Assembly (NCBI GenBank): GCA_025642065.1 | Contig: JAODUP010000113.1 | Span: 528,501-592,500 of the forward strand | DNA from: Paralvinella palmiformis | Taxonomy: Eukaryota; Annelida; Polychaeta; Terebellida; Alvinellidae | Reading direction: 5' to 3' | DNA length: 64,000 nucleotides | The notes under the pieces: model-generated | Told to the model about the DNA's origin: nothing | Database searches by the model: none | The model's input: only the letters and a program-made list of their open reading frames with translations | Made by a program: the position numbers and the translations under genes | Shown: positions 58,503 to 64,000 of the stretch, one piece after another | How the letters are laid out: every line of letters starts with the position of its first letter | How positions within the stretch are numbered: position 1 is the first letter of the stretch

Positions 58503-60045
58503 GGATCTTCCAGTTACTGGTCATAATATGTTTTTATATTTCGTCATTTAAGTATAGAGTACTATATAACACAGTTAGTAGTGTGCTCTAATGGAGACAA
58601 CAAAGCTATCAAGTCAAATCTAATAATACATTTATATATTTAATATTATTTCCAGATTTCTTTAAGTATTTTACTTATCACCAGAGTTTAACCTAAACCT
58701 AATATAAAAACTTACCTCCCCCATTTTATATCCTATACACAAATATTATATTCTAGTTATATTATGTCAGAATAATTACCTAAAACTAATAACAAACTGA
58801 TATTTAGAAATCTACATCCCGAAAACGAGGCTCGCAAATCAAAATTCGTTGTATATTTGTCGAGTGGGCGATGTTTTTTGGTTGTTTTGTATTATTATAA
58901 AATCGTTAATATTTATTATTATTTTGTAGATTTTTAGAGGAGCATAAAATTCCCATTAAAATGGATTATCCAGTCGATTTGTTATGTCAGAATTACTAAT
59001 TCACATTAAACAGAAACGTAATTACAACAAAAAGTTTTCTGATAATGTAGGAATGGATTTTGGATGATTATAGTCCTTTAGTTGCTAACTTATCTAATGG
59101 AAGCTAATGACACCATTTTATATTTGTCAGGTTTAACGTTAATACTATACCTGGATGACATATTGAAGAAGTCAAACTAGCATCTGATGGAGTAACAAGT
59201 GAATAGTATATGCTATTCAAATGAGACGGTATTAAGCATTATATGGTTTATTTTGAATTTATTAATGATTTAACAAGTATTTCTGATATTTGTGAAGTCA
59301 ATTTTTGAAGTTAATATTTGCAGAAAATTCAATTTTCCTTAAATTCCGAAAATAAGTTAAACTTTGGGAACTGCAATATATGAATGTTTAATATAAAATA
59401 TATAGTGCTGAACTAAATTATCTACTCGATTAGAAAACAAATGAGTAATAACATTCACATCAGCATTGTCATATACGGCGTAAATATTAAAGAGTAGGTG
59501 TTAAAATTTAATAACAGTCAAAGCCATGATCATATTAAAGTTGGTTGTCCGTAGAAATCTGTCAAAAACCTTTAGTTTTATCAAAACGAATTATTTCTAA
59601 ATAATATTTTTGTAAAGTTATTATATTGTATAACCATGTTTATTATGGTAGAAAAACCAATGACTTGCCAATTTGATAAATTTGTTTTTGCTGTATTAGC
59701 GGAAGAAGCAAATTATGTACCAAATTCAGTAATCTAAATATTTGATTTGTCGAGCTGAAACATTTAAACATTTAGACATCGATATCGCATCGTTTTCTGA
59801 ACGCGAGTCCGCATTGTATGTATAGCATAAACTATCTTTAAAATCATTTTGCAAAAACCAAATAACGAAGTCTACATTCTTTAAATAGTAGTTTAAGAAA
59901 TTTCATCTAGATCTAAATAAAACTAACTATGGTCACTTTTTAATGAACATTATTCATCCATTTCATACGGTATGTATACGTGGGAGTTATTCTTGATTAT
60001 TTACATTAATGTAACGTAAAGTAAACGAATTTTGATCTTTTGATA
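58503..60045. other. No feature seen
   Basis: Strongly AT-rich DNA with no convincing frame or repeat family. Confidence 0.4.
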
Positions 60046-60050
60046 TTCAG

Positions 60051-60137
60051 GGAACTCGACAAAAAAAAGGAAAGGATTCTACGATAATAAGTCAACCTCG
60101 AACGGACGATACTTCTGAGCAGAAAAGCAACAGACAG
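60051..60137 (+). other. Candidate internal exon of an unknown gene (29 codons)
   Basis: A good acceptor (TTTTGATATTCAG, ends 60050) and a donor (CAG/GTAACA at 60138) enclose 87 nt open in one frame: GTRQKKGKDSTIISQPRTDD then TSEQKSNRQ. Both other frames contain stops. The length is a multiple of three and both splice phases are 0. The composition is hydrophilic and basic, as in disordered linkers. No homology is recognised. Confidence 0.3.
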
Positions 60138-60585
60138 GTAACAACGATTGTTTACAAGGAAATCGAAGTTACACAATTACAACACACAGAATATGTATCC
60201 TTTTTAGCTAATTACGAGCATTATTGTTGCTGTTTTATTCCGCTTACACACTCATTCTTAGACGAGATTCCTTCATCCGGGTATTTTCTTTGTACGAGAT
60301 GTATTTATATATGATTGAATCTTATTATCGGATAACAATCGAAAATCGATCACTCTAGAATACCTTTACTGAGTCCTATATTTTCACTATCTATATTTTT
60401 CTACCCTTGATTTTTCTAGTGATTTTCGAAGTGATTTCTAAAGGTCTCTCGTGCCCTTTCTTAGACTACTATTAGCATATAATATGCAGAATTTATTATT
60501 ATAACTGAATTATTGTTCCTCATAATTGACACTTGTGACATATTGTATTATTTCCTTTCTGTGAATAATTTAAATACACTGTGAC

Positions 60586-60586
<1 letters not shown>

Positions 60587-60658
<72 letters not shown>

Positions 60659-60673
60659 CTCTCTCTCTCTCTA

Positions 60674-60758
<85 letters not shown>

Positions 60759-60788
60759 TATGTCTGTCTGTCTCTATTTGTTTTCCTC

Positions 60789-60866
<78 letters not shown>

Positions 60867-60892
60867 CCATATTACTACATATATATATTTCT

Positions 60893-60981
<89 letters not shown>
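60587..60981. repeat. Compound (CT)n, (ATCT)n, (CA)n microsatellite cluster
   Basis: CT tracts (60587-60755), an ATCT tract (60789-60867) and a CA tract (60895-60981) follow each other. The serine/leucine-rich and Tyr-Leu-Ser-Ile open frames are repeat coding. Confidence 0.97.
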
Positions 60982-60982
<1 letters not shown>

Positions 60983-61058
60983 CATCTACATCACACTACT
61001 ATCATTATTATTATTAAAGAAAGTATAACACCTGTGCCAGCGCCTTAACTATCTTTAT

Positions 61059-61062
<4 letters not shown>

Positions 61063-61092
<30 letters not shown>
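61063..61092. repeat. (CA)n microsatellite
   Basis: Short CA repeat. Confidence 0.95.
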
Positions 61093-61093
<1 letters not shown>

Positions 61094-61409
61094 CTTATTT
61101 TTAGTACCGCCCTTTATTCTTCAAACAATCTATAATCTAATCGTCATGTAACATGACTATATTTACTGTGTTCCTATCAGCTCGCTCCAAGTGATGTGAT
61201 ACTAAGTAATTCCCAGCTTCGAATATGAAACTTTACCTTCAACCATCTAATTAATTGACATTTGCATATATTTGGTTAACCAAAGGTGTACTTAGTGTAC
61301 CGAGTCAAGCAAGGTCTATTTGATTTTAAAGGTCATCAAGATCGAGTAGAGTCAAAAGCAACCATAATTAGTGTTTTGTATTCCTGAATAATGGTATTGT
61401 AATACACCG

Positions 61410-61440
<31 letters not shown>

Positions 61441-61490
61441 ATTCAGCCTTCTCCACCTACTCATATTCCCTTTCATCATAACTATCATTT
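61093..61490. other. No gene recognised
   Basis: It contains an (ATC)n tract near 61411-61440. Otherwise nothing is recognised. Confidence 0.4.
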
Positions 61491-61491
61491 G

Positions 61492-61495
<4 letters not shown>

Positions 61496-61552
<57 letters not shown>
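61496..61552. repeat. (TA)n microsatellite
   Basis: TA tract. Confidence 0.95.
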
Positions 61553-61554
<2 letters not shown>

Positions 61555-62049
61555 ATACACACATTTATTACTCTCTCCTCCTTTTGCGGAATTGGGTACC
61601 AATAATATTATCTTCTCCTCCTTCTCCCTCCCTCTCTCTCCCCTCTCTCTCCCCTGCTCCCCCACCTCTGTCTCTCTTTATATCTCCTTCTCTCCCTATC
61701 CTCAGAGTTATGTCAGTATATATAATTCAGACTAGGAAAAAGTTAGGAATATCCCAAAATGCTGCATAAATGAAATATTTGGAGCACTCTTACAATAACT
61801 TTCATGATATTTTTCATAGCATTGTGCCATTTTATATTGTCAATTCATTGTGTTCAATAACATTGGATACAGCTTTTACTTAATAATACTGGTTTATTCT
61901 TTTTATTGCCAATTCTTTGAACCTGTGACAAATACTAACAAAAGCAATGCTTTTATTCGTAGACATAACACTTCACAAAACAACTGAAACCTATATTCAA
62001 CATAGTTGTCCTTGTGTTAAAGCTGATGAATCATGCCAAGAAAAAGGAG

Positions 62050-62790
62050 AAAGATTATTCAATACTTCGTGTGGCCTCCTCTGGCGTTTTATACAGCACG
62101 TAAGCGTCGAGGCATGCTCAAAACGAGGATTGAGAGCTTCTGATCCGGAATATCTCGCCAGATGTCCACAACAGAGCCTGTGTCAATTCAGCCACGTTTG
62201 TTGGGGGTTTGTCCATATTATTCAATTCACGTGAGATTATGGACCAGAGGTTCTCGATCGATTTCAAATCCGGTGACATAGCAGGCCAATCCATGTGCTG
62301 AACATTCTCATCTTCGAGGAAATCCATGACGCTTAGCGCTCGGTGTGCTGGACTATTGTCAGCTTGGAATACACAATTTGCATGAAAGTCTCCCCTAGCA
62401 AATTAAAGCATTACACATTCATCGAGTAGAGCCTCGTGAGCTTGTCTGAACAATCATATGCGACTATCTTGACGATACAGCAAAAATATGATTTCGTCAC
62501 TGAACATAACGTGTTGCCAGTGACCATCATACCAGTTCAAGTGCCCACGCACCCATACAAATCGCGCTTATCGGTGTGTTTTTTGTAGTAGGGGCTTCCT
62601 CACCGGTCGTCTTGCCAAATAACCAGCGTTCAAAAGTAGATAATCCACCAGCCGAGTTGCCACAGGAACATTGGTGAAAAGCATCCAGTCGACATGCAGC
62701 TGAGATGAAGTTTTTGTTCGACTATTACGGCACAGTCGGAGCAGATATCAGTCATGTCTAGCTGTGGTTTTCTTGGGACGTTGGACTAAT
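62050..62790 (-). pseudogene. Tc1-type transposase remnant
   Basis: On the minus strand: an HTH-side remnant, LLNAGYLARRPVRKPLLQKT, then VRGHLNWYDGHWQHVMFSDE with a DDE aspartate, a gap where the GGSVMVWG region should be, QADNSPAHRA, then MDFLEDENVQHMDWPAMSPD, KSIENLWS and PPTNVAELTQALL. The D of QADN and the SPD..IEN block are family hallmarks. Stops, a frame break and the internal deletion make it non-functional. I could not find the terminal inverted repeats. Confidence 0.8.
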
Positions 62791-62799
62791 CTCCCGATG

Positions 62800-63260
62800 A
62801 CGTACACATACACAGGTTATTAGATAATTACAGGAAATTAATTAATTTTATGAATAATTGCTTGATAAATTATTACTGTGTTAAGTGAAGGTGCTCTAGA
62901 AAATCGAGGCAGAGAGGAATAAATATTGTGTCAATCTGCAGTATTTCGTCATTTAAAGATAATTGGTTAATATCATATTAGCTAAAACATCGTAATGTTA
63001 TCAATATCCCCTATTTGCAAAACACTGTTCTATTTAAATACAATAGAGTCGATAGAAAACAATAGAAATTATATTAAAAAAAGTTTGAAGCAGGTAATCT
63101 GTGCCCCGAAATATACATAATTCGGGAACTTGTCGTCTACATCGTTAAATAAAGCTTTAATCATTAACCTGATTTTAATAGTAATGTATAGTTAAAGCGA
63201 AATCAGACATTATAAACGAAATGTGTTTAGGAAGACTAAACCTTTATTTTCCTTAATGAA
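62800..63260. other. No feature seen
   Basis: AT-rich DNA with no frame or repeat that I can name. Confidence 0.4.
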
Positions 63261-63267
63261 TATTCTT

Positions 63268-63345
63268 CTCTTCCTCTCTCATTCTTCCTCTCCCCCTCTC
63301 TCCCTTCCATCTATCTCCTTCCACCTTCTCCTATCTCTCTACCTC

Positions 63346-63391
<46 letters not shown>

Positions 63392-63482
63392 ATCTCTACT
63401 CTCTCTTTGTGCGTATCTCTTTCTACTTCTCTCGCTCTCTTTCTACTCCTCTCTCTCCCCCCCTCTCCCTCTCTCTCTCTAT
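63268..63482. repeat. CT-rich low-complexity tract
   Basis: Imperfect CT/CCT repeats on the + strand. The Ser/Leu-rich open frame is repeat coding. Confidence 0.9.
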
Positions 63483-63870
63483 ATTTATATATATTATTGT
63501 TAGTACTCACAATTATTATAAATCACTTCCAAATGACTCGTTTTTACATCTATGGCTTAAATTACAGCTGCCTTTCTCTGAGTACATAATTGTTTGTTAG
63601 TTTTGTCATAGTATTATTCTCATTTTGTATAATTAGCTGTAGAAGGGAGTGCCATTAGGCAATTTGTTGTCATTATGTATGGCTCACATAATAAAAAATG
63701 AAATTAACTGCTTCTCAACAATTATAGCAATTGTTGTGAAATAGTAAGTGATAAATGGAACATCATCTCTACAAGACGGAAACTTCCGAATTATAAACAA
63801 ATATGAATATACAGCATAACTGTCTTTTAAATATTTCCACATGGATGAGTCTGGCTTATCATGATACATT

Positions 63871-64000
63871 TTGTGACCCATACTATTTTACCTAAATGTA
63901 TTCCTTTGACATTATCTGTCATCTGAGATGGAAACAGTTTGTGACTAATTCTATTTTACCTAAATGTATTCCTTTGATATTATCTGTCATCTGAGATGGA
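63871..64000 (+). repeat. 68-bp tandem repeat running off the right edge
   Basis: The block TTGTGAC..., CTATTTTACCTAAATGTATT, TTATCTGTCATCTGAGATGG occurs twice with a 68-bp period (from 63871 and 63939), with a few changes. The array may continue beyond the window. Confidence 0.8.

Noticed and set aside
60581..61048. 155-codon open frame rich in Ser, Leu, Tyr and His-Thr runs
   Set aside because: It is entirely CT, ATCT and CA microsatellite, with no non-repeat segment of coding character.

Overview
This is animal nuclear DNA. It is AT-rich, intron-rich and full of microsatellites, tRNA-derived SINEs, decayed non-LTR retrotransposons and small inverted-repeat transposons. The only genes I can read from start to stop are two alternative oxidase (AOX) genes of the animal type, each ending in the C-terminal NPYxPG(E/Q) signature. 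AOX is kept in many lophotrochozoans, so an invertebrate, most likely a mollusc, is my best guess. The window contains no marker that fixes the species.

Layout. 1-3.2 kb is repeats and unassigned DNA. 3.19-3.47 kb holds a promoter-like block (ETS/GABP motif, NRF-1 palindrome, TATA box) and a probable untranslated first exon. The first AOX gene runs from 8.6 to 20.9 kb on + (nine coding exons, 351 aa). 20.9-34.3 kb is intergenic, with several transposon remnants and one unidentified exon-like stretch on the minus strand near 26.9 kb. The second AOX gene runs from 34.3 to 45.4 kb on + (nine coding exons, 358 aa). All eight introns sit at the same positions and in the same phases as in the first gene. 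By hand count the two proteins are about 77% identical over exons 3-9, while their introns are not visibly alignable. This points to an old tandem duplication with both copies kept. 45.5-64 kb has no gene that I recognise. It holds a long TA tract, a decayed LINE on the minus strand (48.5-51.5 kb), an LTR-like segment (53.5 kb), SINEs, a large CT/ATCT/CA microsatellite cluster (60.6-61.1 kb), a broken Tc1-type transposase and a few isolated exon-like stretches.

How the genes work together. Both products should be inner-membrane, matrix-facing diiron ubiquinol oxidases that pass electrons from ubiquinol directly to oxygen, bypassing complexes III and IV. Both keep all diiron ligands and should be active. 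They differ in the mitochondrial presequence, the N-terminal linker and probably expression. The second gene has been heavily remodelled by repeats: a LINE tail forms one of its 5' splice sites, and tandem arrays lie directly against two of its 3' splice sites.
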